This document shows positions 1 to 7,889 of a stretch of DNA of 64,000 nt, in pieces. Source of the stretch: Mucilaginibacter daejeonensis. GTDB taxonomy: Bacteria; Bacteroidota; Bacteroidia; Sphingobacteriales; Sphingobacteriaceae. How positions within the stretch are numbered: the stretch's first letter is position 1; every line of letters begins with the position of its first letter. The position numbers were made by a program, and so were the translations under genes. Under the pieces are notes generated by a model. The model saw only the letters and a list, made by a program, of their open reading frames with translations. It had not been told where the DNA came from and did no database searches. Location of the stretch: NCBI RefSeq assembly GCF_020783335.1, contig NZ_CP086068.1, positions 4,092,001 through 4,156,000 of the forward strand, given 5' to 3'.

Positions 1-198
1 GCTCCAAACGGCAGGGCTCATGTTCGATGAATCGATGATGTCCTCGAAGGAGTGCACCATGATACGGCAATTCAAACGTTCCAGTTCAGGAACGTTCTCC
101 ATGATCTGTTCAAAATTTATGGGTACAAGCGCTTTGGTTCGCGGGTCGCTCATCATACCTATTGTCCCACCGGTATAGATGATCAGTATTTGGCACAT
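1..198 (-). CDS. ansA: type I L-asparaginase, N-terminal part (runs off the window)
   Basis: The first 66 residues can be read from an ATG at 198 and stay open to the window edge. The start MCQILIIYTGGTIGMM holds the TGGTIGM motif, whose first Thr is the catalytic nucleophile of asparaginases (L-Asn to L-Asp plus ammonia). The absence of a signal peptide suits the cytoplasmic type I enzyme. It lies 49 bp downstream of tatD on the same strand and is probably co-transcribed with it. The C-terminal part is outside the window, so completeness cannot be judged. Confidence 0.85.
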   Translation of the reverse strand, partial: MCQILIIYTGGTIGMMSDPRTKALVPINFEQIMENVPELERLNCRIMVHSFEDIIDSSNMSPAVWS

Positions 199-247
199 GT
201 ATAATTGGTTATGCTTTAAATATAAAAATCATTAATTGAATTTCCGT

Positions 248-1015
248 TCACACCCCGAAAATGATCTTCGAATTTTCGGTCGTGATGCGGGCCACCTCCT
301 CTACACTTGTTTGGTGTAGGTCGGCCACTTTTTGTGCTACGTATATCAGGTATGAGCTTTCGTTAGGCTTTCCCCTGTACGGTACGGGAGTAAGATACGG
401 AGAATCTGTTTCCAAAACGATGTGTTGAAGGGCTATCTGCTCAACCACCTTATCCAGGCCACCGTTCTTGTAGGTCACCACACCGCCAATGCCCAAACTT
501 AACCCAAGGTCAATGATCTGTCGGGCTTGCTCAACCGTGCCCGAAAAGCAATGGAATATGCCTTTCAGCTTATCGTCGTGCTGTTGCTGTAATATGGCAT
601 ATACCTCATCAAAAGCGTTACGGCAATGAATGTTGATCGGCAGGTCACGCTCTTTGGCCCAGCCGATCTGGCGGGTAAAGGCGTCGCGCTGTTGCTCAAT
701 GAAGGTCTTGTCCCAATACAGGTCGATGCCGATCTCGCCTATGGCGTATACCTTAGTATCTTCCAGTGCATGGTGTATGGCGTCCAGCTCCTCCTCATAG
801 TTAGCTTTTACATCACACGGGTGCAGGCCCAGCATCGGGAAGCAGTGCTCAGGGTAAGTGTTCACCATATCCATCACCTGGGCAATGCTCGAGGCATCCA
901 CATTGGGCAGGAACAGCCTGCTGATACCATTGTCTAAGCAACGCTGCATCAGGGCCGCCTTTTTTTCAGGATCTGTTTCGTAGTATTGGTGGGTATGGGT
1001 ATCGGTAAGTACCAT
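248..1015 (-). CDS. tatD: TatD family metal-dependent hydrolase
   Basis: A 255-residue TIM-barrel hydrolase of the TatD DNase family, the normal family length. Visible metal-binding motifs are TDTHTH at residues 4-9, GLHP near 63-66, GEIGID near 93, HCFSG near 155 and ETDSPYLTP near 203. Family members are 3'-5' exonucleases acting on DNA or RNA and are cytoplasmic. No signal peptide is seen. It follows a strong hairpin terminator (1027-1059) that separates it from the FKBP gene upstream, and precedes ansA by 49 bp. The exact substrate (DNA repair, RNA turnover) cannot be told from sequence. Confidence 0.9.
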   Translation of the reverse strand: MVLTDTHTHQYYETDPEKKAALMQRCLDNGISRLFLPNVDASSIAQVMDMVNTYPEHCFPMLGLHPCDVKANYEEELDAIHHALEDTKVYAIGEIGIDLYWDKTFIEQQRDAFTRQIGWAKERDLPINIHCRNAFDEVYAILQQQHDDKLKGIFHCFSGTVEQARQIIDLGLSLGIGGVVTYKNGGLDKVVEQIALQHIVLETDSPYLTPVPYRGKPNESSYLIYVAQKVADLHQTSVEEVARITTENSKIIFGV

Positions 1016-1026
1016 GGCGCGAAAGT

Positions 1027-1059
1027 AAAAAGCCCTGCGAGGTTAACGCAGGGCTTTTT
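1027..1059 (-). terminator. intrinsic terminator after the FKBP gene
   Basis: A 13-bp perfect stem (1027-1039 with 1047-1059) has a 7-nt loop. Its core is GCCCTGCG/CGCAGGGC, and on the minus strand the stem ends in five T residues. It lies 8 bp past the stop of the FKBP gene at 1067. Confidence 0.85.
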
Positions 1060-1066
1060 CATAATA

Positions 1067-2098
1067 TTATTGTTTGGTGACTTTTTTCTTAGCTGCAGTT
1101 CTCTTCGCGGCGGCCTTTTTGGCCACCGGTCGTTTACCTTTCGGCGCAGCTTTAACCACTGGTTTTGGCTTGCCAGGTATCACCTTGATCAGCTCTACAT
1201 CGAACAACAGCGGGCTGTAAGGCTTGATATCTTCGCCAGCACCACGCTCACCATAACCCAATGCCGAAGGGATGATCAGCGTAGCCTTTGAACCTTCGTT
1301 CAACAACAAAAAGCCTTCGTCCCAACCCGGTATCACTTCACCATTACCCACCACAAATTTGAAGGGCTCATAATTACGGCCCGGCTGTTGTAAACCAGCG
1401 GCTTGTGCCACCTCGGCAATGCTCGAGTCGAACAATTTGCCATCAGGCGTGCGGCCCGCATAGTTCACCAGCAAGGTATCGCCTGCTTTAGGTTTTTTAC
1501 CGGCCGATGCCTGTGTGATCACATACTTAAGGCCCGAAGGAGTCGTTTGTGGGTTAAGCTTTTTATCGGCAATGTACTTAGCCATCGTTGCTGCTTCTGC
1601 AGCTTTCAATTGGGTGGCCATCGCTGCTTTCTCGGCACGTTCCTTTTCCATCTTGGCATTACGCTCAGCCATGGCCGACTCTAACGACTGGGTCTTTTGG
1701 ATCTTGACCAAAAAGTTGATAAAACTTCCTTTAGGGAAGAAAGGCGGCCTCCTGTCGTCATGACCGGCAAATATGCTGTCGGTAGGTACTTTGATCAGTA
1801 CGCTATCGTTAACGCTCAATATCGAGAACACGTCCATCAGGTCGCCCACGTTCTTGGATGGCTGTACTTGCGCCATAGCTGGCTGGCCCATTTGGTAAGT
1901 GCTGCCCAGTACCGAATCTTTATCGGTCTTTTGGGTCATTTGGAAGGTGATCACATCACCGATCTTGATCTTTTCGCCGTTACCGGGTTTCAAGATCGCG
2001 TATTGTGCGCCCCTGGCAGTTTTGGTCATGGCGGGTTGAGCCACGGCCTGCGCCACGATCGCTAATGGGAAAATTAGGCAGAAGAATATTTTTTTCAT
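1067..2098 (-). CDS. exported FKBP-type peptidyl-prolyl isomerase with Lys/Ala-rich tail
   Basis: 343 residues. Residues 1-21 (ending AVAQ) form a Sec signal peptide, so the protein is probably periplasmic. The FKBP catalytic domain spans about residues 195-308, with the conserved runs GDTLLVNYAGRTPDGKLFDS, VIPGWDEGF, ATLIIPSALGYGERG and PLLFDVELI. The first half resembles a degenerate FKBP-like domain. The last ~35 residues are almost only Lys, Ala, Pro, Arg and Thr, resembling a histone H1-type tail, which is unusual on an exported protein. It is the second of two adjacent, similar FKBP genes and probably in an operon with nrnA. FKBPs accelerate proline isomerisation during folding; client proteins are unknown. 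Confidence 0.88.
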   Translation of the reverse strand: MKKIFFCLIFPLAIVAQAVAQPAMTKTARGAQYAILKPGNGEKIKIGDVITFQMTQKTDKDSVLGSTYQMGQPAMAQVQPSKNVGDLMDVFSILSVNDSVLIKVPTDSIFAGHDDRRPPFFPKGSFINFLVKIQKTQSLESAMAERNAKMEKERAEKAAMATQLKAAEAATMAKYIADKKLNPQTTPSGLKYVITQASAGKKPKAGDTLLVNYAGRTPDGKLFDSSIAEVAQAAGLQQPGRNYEPFKFVVGNGEVIPGWDEGFLLLNEGSKATLIIPSALGYGERGAGEDIKPYSPLLFDVELIKVIPGKPKPVVKAAPKGKRPVAKKAAAKRTAAKKKVTKQ

Positions 2099-2115
2099 TG
2101 TACTTTATTAAACAA

Positions 2116-2154
2116 GAACGAAGCGACAAGTACTTTCAACTCATCGCTTCGTTC
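2116..2154 (-). terminator. hairpin between the two FKBP genes
   Basis: An 11-bp perfect stem (2116-2126 with 2144-2154, arm GAACGAAGCGA) lies in the 86-bp gap between the FKBP genes. On the minus strand it is followed by TTGTTT rather than a clean T-run. It may be a weak terminator or attenuator, or only a stabilising 3' hairpin. Confidence 0.5.
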
Positions 2155-2184
2155 AGGGTATTCAACTCGATCAGGAGTTTTTTA

Positions 2185-3150
2185 TTATTGGGCGGCCGGT
2201 GCCTGACCCGGCATTTGCGGGGTGGCTGGCTTTGGAGCGTTAGGGTTTGGATGAACGATATCGATCAGCTCAACATCGAACACGATCGGCGAGTACGGTG
2301 GAACCGGACCAACACCTTGCTGGCCGTAAGCCAGGCTTGATGGGATGATCAGCGTAGCTTTAGCACCTTTGTTCAGCAATTGCAGACCTTCGTCCCAACC
2401 CGGGATAACGGCACCTGCACCCACCGCGATGCGGATAGGCTGATAAGGACGCATGGCGTCAAATATCTTCTCTTTTTGAGCTACTTCTTTAACGCTGGTA
2501 TCAAATACTTTACCACTGGTCAAACGGCCGGTGTATGATACCACAGCGGTATCACCTTTGCTGATCACCGGACCTGAACCTGGTTTAGTGATCTGGTACT
2601 GCAGGCCGGTAGCTGTCTTGCTAGCTTTGATGTTGTTATCGGCAATGTACTTGCTGATCTTGCCTGGCTCCTGGGCTTTCATTTTTTCGCCTTCGGCTTT
2701 AAAATAATCGCTCACACGGCCTTGGAACACTGCGTCGGTCAGTTTGCCTTTAGGGATGATCTTAACCACTTTTACCTGGTATGTGATGTATTTACCTTTA
2801 AAGCCCGGAGGTTTTGGACCATGTTTAAAGGCCGAATCAGCGTTCACTTTAAAGGTAGCACTATCACCTTCGCTCAACATACCGATACCTGAATAGATAT
2901 CGCCTTTGAATTGCGATTTGGGCATCAGCGTAGGCATTGGCTTGCCTTGATCGTAAGAGTTTAGCAACACCGAGTCAGCATCGTTCTTAGCAATGATGTT
3001 CACACTAATAAAGTCGCCCTCTTTTACCGGTGCGCCATCTTTATCCTCGTGGATGCTGTAAAGCAAACCACCGTCGCCTTTTTTCAAGCCGCTGTCGCAA
3101 CTGGCCAAGCCGATCGCAGCAACCGCTAAAAGCATGAAATTCTTCTTCAT
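2185..3150 (-). CDS. FKBP-type peptidyl-prolyl isomerase lipoprotein
   Basis: 321 residues beginning with a lipoprotein signal (MKKNFMLLAVAAIGLASC, acylated Cys at residue 18), so probably anchored in an outer or inner membrane. The C-terminal FKBP domain (about residues 195-300) has GDTAVVSYTGRL, VIPGWDEGLQLL, ATLIIPSSLAYGQQG and SPIVFDVELI. The N-terminal half is a diverged copy of the same fold, as in the neighbouring FKBP gene. The last ~20 residues are Pro/Ala-rich. It starts 2 bp after the nrnA stop, so the two are very likely translated from one mRNA. The pair looks like an old tandem duplication that diverged in anchoring (lipoprotein versus soluble) and in tail composition. Confidence 0.9.
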   Translation of the reverse strand: MKKNFMLLAVAAIGLASCDSGLKKGDGGLLYSIHEDKDGAPVKEGDFISVNIIAKNDADSVLLNSYDQGKPMPTLMPKSQFKGDIYSGIGMLSEGDSATFKVNADSAFKHGPKPPGFKGKYITYQVKVVKIIPKGKLTDAVFQGRVSDYFKAEGEKMKAQEPGKISKYIADNNIKASKTATGLQYQITKPGSGPVISKGDTAVVSYTGRLTSGKVFDTSVKEVAQKEKIFDAMRPYQPIRIAVGAGAVIPGWDEGLQLLNKGAKATLIIPSSLAYGQQGVGPVPPYSPIVFDVELIDIVHPNPNAPKPATPQMPGQAPAAQ

Positions 3151-3152
3151 TT

Positions 3153-4163
3153 TTATTGAATTAATAGAGTTTTGTATTCGGGTAATATTTGTTTGAATCT
3201 TTGGATGGTCATCTCCAGGCTATCAACCGATTGGCCTCCGGCAGCATTACGGTGACCGCCGCCTTTGAAATACTTTTTACATATCTCATTGGCCGGGAAC
3301 TCGCCGGTTGATCGCAGCGAAAGCTTGACCAGATCGGTACGCTCCACGATAAATGCAGCCAGACGTATGCCGGTGATCGATAACGCGTAGTTCACGATGC
3401 CTTCGGTATCGCCGGTATTGCTTTCGAAACGTTTAAGTTCCTCTTTAGTAACGCTGATGAGTGCGGTATTGTATTCGCGCAGTATCTCGAGTTTATTGCT
3501 CAGGCAAAAGCCTAAAAAGCGCAAGCGATTCTCGCTTTGGTTACCGTACACCAGTTCATGTATGCGGTAGTTAACGGCACCTGCATCGATCAGGTCGGCC
3601 ACTATACGGTGAACGGCCGATGTAGTATTAGGTAAACGGAACGACGCCGAATCGGTCATGATACCGGTATACAGGCAGGTGGCCACATCGGCGTCTACCA
3701 GGTCGGGCCTTTGGAGTTGCTCGGTAATAAAGGTATATACCAACTGAGCAGTAGCACACGCGTTGATGTTCCAGTGGCGGTAGTCGTCAAAATCCTCGGG
3801 TTCGAGGTGATGATCGATCATCACTTTTTTAGCGCTGCTTTGGCGCACCAACTCGCCCATATCATTGATACGGCTCAGGTTATTAAAATCAAGGCAGAAG
3901 ATGATGTCGGCATCGGCGATAAGCTGAGCCGATAGTTCAGTGTTCTCGGTATAGATGGTCACTTCCTCGTTGCCGGGCAGCCACCATAAAAACTCAGGAT
4001 AATCGGTAGGTGCGATCACCCTTGCATGATGCCCCTGCTGGATCAGATAATTATACAACCCCAATGATGAACCCATGGCATCGCCGTCGGGCTTATGATG
4101 CGTGGTGATAATGATCTTTTGGGGCTGGTTTAAAATGTCGCGGAGCGAGGCTATGTCTAACAT
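3153..4163 (-). CDS. nrnA: bifunctional oligoribonuclease / PAP phosphatase (DHH-DHHA1 family)
   Basis: 336 residues from the ATG at 4163; an in-frame TTG one codon upstream is less likely. The DHH domain contains TTHHKPDGDAMGSSLGL near residues 20-36 and the DHH motif in KVMIDHHLEPED near 115. The DHHA1 domain at the C-terminus ends in the glycine-rich FKGGGHRNAAGG. NrnA-type enzymes degrade 2-5 nt RNA oligomers and dephosphorylate 3'-phosphoadenosine 5'-phosphate, filling the Orn/CysQ role in the cytoplasm. A promoter fits at 4183-4210. The next gene, an FKBP, starts 2 bp after its stop. Divergent to ndk. Confidence 0.92.
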   Translation of the reverse strand: MLDIASLRDILNQPQKIIITTHHKPDGDAMGSSLGLYNYLIQQGHHARVIAPTDYPEFLWWLPGNEEVTIYTENTELSAQLIADADIIFCLDFNNLSRINDMGELVRQSSAKKVMIDHHLEPEDFDDYRHWNINACATAQLVYTFITEQLQRPDLVDADVATCLYTGIMTDSASFRLPNTTSAVHRIVADLIDAGAVNYRIHELVYGNQSENRLRFLGFCLSNKLEILREYNTALISVTKEELKRFESNTGDTEGIVNYALSITGIRLAAFIVERTDLVKLSLRSTGEFPANEICKKYFKGGGHRNAAGGQSVDSLEMTIQRFKQILPEYKTLLIQ

Positions 4164-4182
4164 CAACTAAAAAACGAAGCTG

Positions 4183-4210
4183 CAAATTTATATAAATATA
4201 TAACATACAA
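4183..4210 (-). promoter_or_regulatory. Bacteroidota promoter for nrnA
   Basis: On the minus strand a TTG (4210-4208) is followed, 17 nt later, by TAAATTTG (4190-4183), matching the Bacteroidota TTG/TAnnTTTG pattern. The predicted transcript starts about 10-15 nt before the ATG. Confidence 0.65.
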
Positions 4211-4256
4211 GCTATGCAAATTATACAAAAAGCTTTAGTTTTCAGTGACAAAAGTT

Positions 4257-4264
4257 TACTTTTG
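4257..4264 (+). promoter_or_regulatory. -7 box for ndk
   Basis: TACTTTTG matches TAnnTTTG, 19 nt before the ndk ATG. The -33 region (around 4234-4238, TTTAG) is a weak match. It faces away from the nrnA promoter in the same gap. Confidence 0.6.
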
Positions 4265-4283
4265 CGGCAATTATTAAACAATA

Positions 4284-4703
4284 ATGGAAAACAACAAAAC
4301 TTTTACCATGATCAAACCCGATGCCGTAAAGAACGGTCACATCGGTGGTATCCTGGATCAGATCATCAAAGGTGGTTTTAAGATCACAGCTATGAAATAC
4401 ACCAACCTTACTGCCGAAAAAGCAGGTGAATTTTATGCTGTACACAAAGAGCGTCCTTTTTATAAAGACCTGGTAGGCTTTATGTCATCAGGCCCGATCG
4501 TTGCTGCTATTTTAGAGAAAGACAATGCAGTAGAAGACTTTCGTAAATTGATCGGTGCTACCGATCCTAAAAAAGCCGAGCAAGGCACTATCCGTCAACT
4601 GTTCGCCGAGTCTATCGAAGCTAACGCCGTTCACGGTTCTGATTCTGATGAGAACGCCGCTATCGAAGGCAGTTTCTTCTTCTCAGCTTTCGAAAGATTC
4701 TAA
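4284..4703 (+). CDS. ndk: nucleoside diphosphate kinase
   Basis: 139 residues, normal length for Ndk. It shows the N-terminal TFTMIKPDAV, the Kpn-loop region and the active-site His at residue 117 in NAVHGSDSDENA, which is phosphorylated and then passes phosphate to NDPs. It is cytoplasmic and balances the NTP/dNTP pools. It is a single-gene unit: its own promoter lies upstream (4257-4264) and a long hairpin follows (4745-4803). Confidence 0.97.
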   Translation: MENNKTFTMIKPDAVKNGHIGGILDQIIKGGFKITAMKYTNLTAEKAGEFYAVHKERPFYKDLVGFMSSGPIVAAILEKDNAVEDFRKLIGATDPKKAEQGTIRQLFAESIEANAVHGSDSDENAAIEGSFFFSAFERF

Positions 4704-4744
4704 TAAGCTTATACCAAGTAAGTTGAAGGACTTACTTTCAGCAC

Positions 4745-4803
4745 AGAGGCCAGATCTGCGTTATAGGAAAGGACAACTTTCTTTTAATGAAGATCTGGCC
4801 TCT
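4745..4803 (+). terminator. long-loop hairpin after ndk
   Basis: Arms AGAGGCCAGATCT (4745-4757) and its exact complement (4791-4803) form a 13-bp stem around a 33-nt loop, which itself can form a small GAAAG/CTTTC stem. TATTTTA follows. Probably the ndk terminator; the large structured loop is unusual. Confidence 0.7.
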
Positions 4804-4863
4804 TATTTTACGTTGTGGCACAATTTTTAACAACAAAGAACTGTAATTGATTATATTAGCGTT

Positions 4864-5073
4864 ATGAAGTCAACATCAAGAGCCGCTATTTATTCTGTAG
4901 TGATCGTTTTGTTCGTTATTGGTACTTACTCATTGGTGAAAGCTCACCCTGAGGTTCAGTTCGCTTTTTATGTACCTGCTGTTATGGTAGTGATGTATGC
5001 CATCATACGTGATGACCTTTTTGGCAGTTCCAAAGCGCACTTGCAAATGCGCCACGCGGTTAAAGGAAAATAA
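4864..5073 (+). CDS. small two-helix membrane protein
   Basis: 69 residues with no family I can name. Two hydrophobic stretches, about residues 8-25 (AIYSVVIVLFVIGTYSLV) and 30-48 (VQFAFYVPAVMVVMYAII), suggest a small inner-membrane protein with a short charged C-terminus. Its last 14 bp overlap the 3' end of the convergent DUF721 gene. Coding is supported by an ATG start, hydrophobic periodicity and ordinary codon use; function is unknown. Confidence 0.6.
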   Translation: MKSTSRAAIYSVVIVLFVIGTYSLVKAHPEVQFAFYVPAVMVVMYAIIRDDLFGSSKAHLQMRHAVKGK

Positions 5074-5350
5074 TTTCCTCTACCAGCACATCGCCTGCCT
5101 GGGTATTGATCTTTTCGATGATCTGCGAGCGCATCATCAAGAGTTCATTTTTGACCACCGATGATTCGATACGCAGGAACAAGCGTTTGTTGTTCACAAA
5201 TATCTCGCTGGTACGGTTAGCCACCGGTTTACCAACGATCCCGGGCCAGGCCGTTATGATCGCCGTTTCATCGAAGCGGCGTTTTATTTTATACACATTG
5301 AGCATTTGCGCAATGGCTTCTTTCATCGTTTTATCGTTAGGCTTACGCAT
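5060..5350 (-). CDS. DUF721 (DciA-like) protein
   Basis: 96 residues of the DUF721/DciA family. The core IITAWPGIVGKPVANRTSEI and the later RLFLRIESSVVKNELLMMRSQI match the KH-like domain found in DciA, the widespread loader of the replicative helicase DnaB. Bacteroidota members are typically this short. It lies just downstream of recF on the same strand (75 bp), as is common for these genes near replication/repair loci. Its 3' end overlaps the small membrane gene by 14 bp. Assignment as a helicase loader is from the family, not shown here. Confidence 0.8.
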   Translation of the reverse strand: MRKPNDKTMKEAIAQMLNVYKIKRRFDETAIITAWPGIVGKPVANRTSEIFVNNKRLFLRIESSVVKNELLMMRSQIIEKINTQAGDVLVEEIIFL

Positions 5351-5409
5351 CTTATTTTAAGTTAATGTTGAAAGATAAATGGCTGAGGAAGCTTTCAAAC
5401 TCCCAACCA

Positions 5410-5444
5410 TCATCACTCACTATCCTTACTCACCGCTCACTATC
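5410..5444. repeat. imperfect ~7-bp periodic repeat overlapping the recF stop
   Basis: On the minus strand, the last codons of recF and the following gap are built of related GATAGTGA, GCGGTGA and TAGTGAGTGA units, close to 7 bp apart with one slip. The composition resembles the array at 44997-45038. It is the weakest member of that class in this window. Confidence 0.4.
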
Positions 5445-6532
5445 TCTCCCCCGGCCACATTGAACAATTTGAGGTCGACGCCTATTTGCTCAAATATGCG
5501 CTGAACCCGGCCGGCGCTGGCATCGGTGATGAACACCTGGCCAAATTCATGCTGTGATACCAGTTGCATAAGCTTGGTGATCCGGTGCTCGTCGAGCTTG
5601 TCAAATATATCATCCAGCAAAAGCAAAGGCTTGAAGCCCTTTTGCTGTAACAGGTAATTGTACTGCGATAGTTTGAGCGCGATCAAAAATGACTTTTGTT
5701 GCCCCTGCGACCCGAACTTTTTAAGCGGCATGCCATGTATGCTGAACACCAGGTCATCGCGGTGTATGCCAGACGTGGTACGCTCGAGGGCCCGGTCCTT
5801 TTCGGTACTGCGTTTGAGCAGTTCGCCCAGGCCGGCATTCAGCAATTGCGAATCATATACCAGCTCTACCCTTTCGGCCTCCCCCGTAAGGAAGCGGTAA
5901 TACTGATCAAATATGGTGGTGAACGTTTCCATGAACGCCCGGCGCTTTTGAAAGATGCGCGTACCTGACGCAACCAGTTGCTCGTCCAGTATCTCCAGCA
6001 AGGGCGGATCGAAACGACCGGTATCTGCAATACTTTTTAACAGGGCATTACGATTGGCCAGTACCTTGTTATATACGATCAGCTCGTCGAGGTAGCGGTC
6101 GTCGGCCTGTGATATCACGTTATCTACAAAACGCCTGCGCTCCTCGCTGCCTTCCATAATGATGCTCGAATCATATGGCGACACCATCACCAGGGGAAAC
6201 TGCCCGATATGATCAGCCAAACGCTGATACTCTTTTTTGTTACGTTTGAACAGCTTCTTTTGTCCCCGTTTCACCGAACAGGCCACCATTTCGGGCACAT
6301 CATCGCGCTCAAAAGTGCCGTTCAGCATAAAGAAATCGGCACCTTGCTTGACCTGCTGTATGTCGATGGTATTGAAGTAGCTCTTGCAAAGCGCCAGAAA
6401 GTGGATGGCATCCAGAACGTTGGTCTTACCTGCGCCATTGTTACCCGTAAAAGCATTCACTCCCCTGCTGAACTGGAGCTCGGCCTCGGTGTAATTCTTG
6501 AAATTGATGACGGTAAGTTGCTGCAGATACAT
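5426..6532 (-). CDS. recF: DNA replication/repair protein RecF
   Basis: 368 residues, normal RecF length. It has Walker A GNNGAGKTN at about residues 29-37, the ABC signature GSQGQQKS near 273-280 and Walker B LLLLDDIFDKLDEHR near 302-316. RecF is an SMC-like ATPase that, with RecO and RecR, loads RecA at single-strand gaps. A TAACTTTG box lies 10 nt upstream of the ATG, predicting a very short leader. The last few codons (EIVSGE) fall inside an imperfect repeat shared with intergenic regions. The DUF721 gene follows on the same strand. Confidence 0.95.
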   Translation of the reverse strand: MYLQQLTVINFKNYTEAELQFSRGVNAFTGNNGAGKTNVLDAIHFLALCKSYFNTIDIQQVKQGADFFMLNGTFERDDVPEMVACSVKRGQKKLFKRNKKEYQRLADHIGQFPLVMVSPYDSSIIMEGSEERRRFVDNVISQADDRYLDELIVYNKVLANRNALLKSIADTGRFDPPLLEILDEQLVASGTRIFQKRRAFMETFTTIFDQYYRFLTGEAERVELVYDSQLLNAGLGELLKRSTEKDRALERTTSGIHRDDLVFSIHGMPLKKFGSQGQQKSFLIALKLSQYNYLLQQKGFKPLLLLDDIFDKLDEHRITKLMQLVSQHEFGQVFITDASAGRVQRIFEQIGVDLKLFNVAGGEIVSGE

Positions 6533-6542
6533 ATAAGAGGTG

Positions 6543-6550
6543 CAAAGTTA
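6543..6550 (-). promoter_or_regulatory. -7 box for recF
   Basis: On the minus strand TAACTTTG sits with 10 nt between its last G and the ATG. No convincing TTG is seen 17-23 nt further upstream. The implied 5' leader is only about 6 nt. Confidence 0.45.
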
Positions 6551-6621
6551 GTACTTTTATACCGCCCTGATAGCTATTTATATACTCCAAAAAAAGGCGC
6601 TAATATTTAGGTGGTCTGGTG

Positions 6622-6652
6622 TTGTGAACGCAATAGGAAAAACCTATTTTTG
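6622..6652 (+). promoter_or_regulatory. promoter for the TPR gene and ribH
   Basis: TTG at 6622-6624, then 20 nt, then TATTTTTG at 6645-6652. This is a full match to the Bacteroidota pattern and places the transcript start near 6658, about 17 nt before the ATG at 6675. Confidence 0.7.
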
Positions 6653-6674
6653 CAAACTTAATTTTAGCATAAAA

Positions 6675-7352
6675 ATGTCAAAGACGGAAGTAAATGCCAA
6701 CGTTGCACCAGAACAAAAAAGAACTGTGCCAACCGGTGGCTTTGTTATGGAGAACCAAAAAAGCCTTTTATTCATTGGTGCAGCTATTGTTGCATTGATC
6801 GCTATCTATATCGCTTATCAAAAACTATACCTTGCCCCACGTGAGGTAGAGGCGGCTAACCAAATGCACGTTGCTCAAGGTTACTGGGATAAAAAAGAAT
6901 GGGACAAAGCGTTGAAAGGTGATGCCAGCTATCCGGGTTTTGAAAAGATCATGGCCGATTACAGCAATACTAAAGCTGCTAACCTGGCTTACTACTACGC
7001 AGGTGTTGCTTACCTGAACAAAGGCGAATTTGGCAAAGCCATCGAGAACCTGAACAACTTCCGCAGCGATGACAACATGGTAGCTGCTGAGGCATTAGGC
7101 AGTGTAGGTGATGCTTACGTTGAACTGAAAAAATACGATGAGGCCGAAAGCAGCTTCAAAAAAGCGGTAGATAAAGCTAACAACAAGTTCCTGTCACCTT
7201 TCTACCTGAAAAAATTAGGCCTTGTGCAGGAAGCGTTAAAAGATTACGCTGGTGCCGCCGAAAGCTACAACAAGATCAAGAGCGATTACCCGGCCAGCGC
7301 CGAAGCTCAAAGCATTGATGCTTACATTGGCCGTGTTGAAGCTAAACAATAA
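6675..7352 (+). CDS. membrane-anchored tetratricopeptide repeat protein
   Basis: 225 residues from the ATG at 6675. An upstream in-frame ATG at 6624 lies inside the promoter and is rejected. A single transmembrane helix (SLLFIGAAIVALIAIYIAY, about residues 30-48) is preceded by a short cytoplasmic tail, so the bulk is probably periplasmic. From about residue 95 onwards, helix pairs such as LAYYYAGVAYLNKGEFGKAI and ALGSVGDAYVELKKYDEAES are TPR units. This resembles the YfgM-type anchored TPR layout; Bacteroidota genomes often place such a gene beside ribH. It is 25 bp upstream of ribH. The partner is unknown. Confidence 0.8.
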   Translation: MSKTEVNANVAPEQKRTVPTGGFVMENQKSLLFIGAAIVALIAIYIAYQKLYLAPREVEAANQMHVAQGYWDKKEWDKALKGDASYPGFEKIMADYSNTKAANLAYYYAGVAYLNKGEFGKAIENLNNFRSDDNMVAAEALGSVGDAYVELKKYDEAESSFKKAVDKANNKFLSPFYLKKLGLVQEALKDYAGAAESYNKIKSDYPASAEAQSIDAYIGRVEAKQ

Positions 7353-7377
7353 TTTTCACCGGTAAGCACACAGATCA

Positions 7378-7875
7378 ATGGCCACTCAATTAAAAGATCT
7401 TTCTGACTTTTCGCACACTACCATACCCAGTGCTGAGCCCTTCAGGTTCGGTATAGTGGTGGCCGAGTGGAACGCCAAGATAACCGGTGCCCTATACGCA
7501 GGTGCCTACCAAAGCCTGATCGAGCATGGAGCTTTGGAGAGTAATGTGTTCACTTACGCGGTACCCGGCAGCTTTGAGTTGACCTCGGGCGCCGACCTTT
7601 TACTACAGAACAAGAACCTGGATGCAGTGATCTGCTTGGGTTGCGTGATACAGGGCGAGACCCGCCATTTTGATTTTATTTGCGATGCGGTGGCCCATGG
7701 TGTAACAAATGTATCGGTCAAACACGTAAAACCGGTGATATTCGGGGTGTTAACTACCGATAACGAACAGCAAGCCATGGATAGGGCCGGAGGGAAGCAT
7801 GGGAACAAAGGCGTTGAAGCTGCTGTAACAGCCATTAAAATGGCCGACCTTGCTAAACAGTTACAAGATCATTAA
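7378..7875 (+). CDS. ribH: 6,7-dimethyl-8-ribityllumazine synthase
   Basis: 165 residues, usual length. Motifs include FGIVVAEWNAKIT, the substrate loop VPGSFELTSGADLLL, and VICLGCVIQGETRHFDFIC, which holds the catalytic His. RibH condenses 5-amino-6-ribitylaminouracil with 3,4-dihydroxy-2-butanone 4-phosphate, the penultimate step of riboflavin synthesis, usually as a 60-mer or pentamer in the cytoplasm. It follows the TPR gene by 25 bp and precedes a very small lipoprotein gene by 14 bp. Confidence 0.96.
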   Translation: MATQLKDLSDFSHTTIPSAEPFRFGIVVAEWNAKITGALYAGAYQSLIEHGALESNVFTYAVPGSFELTSGADLLLQNKNLDAVICLGCVIQGETRHFDFICDAVAHGVTNVSVKHVKPVIFGVLTTDNEQQAMDRAGGKHGNKGVEAAVTAIKMADLAKQLQDH

Positions 7876-7889
7876 CAGTAGTATTTAAC

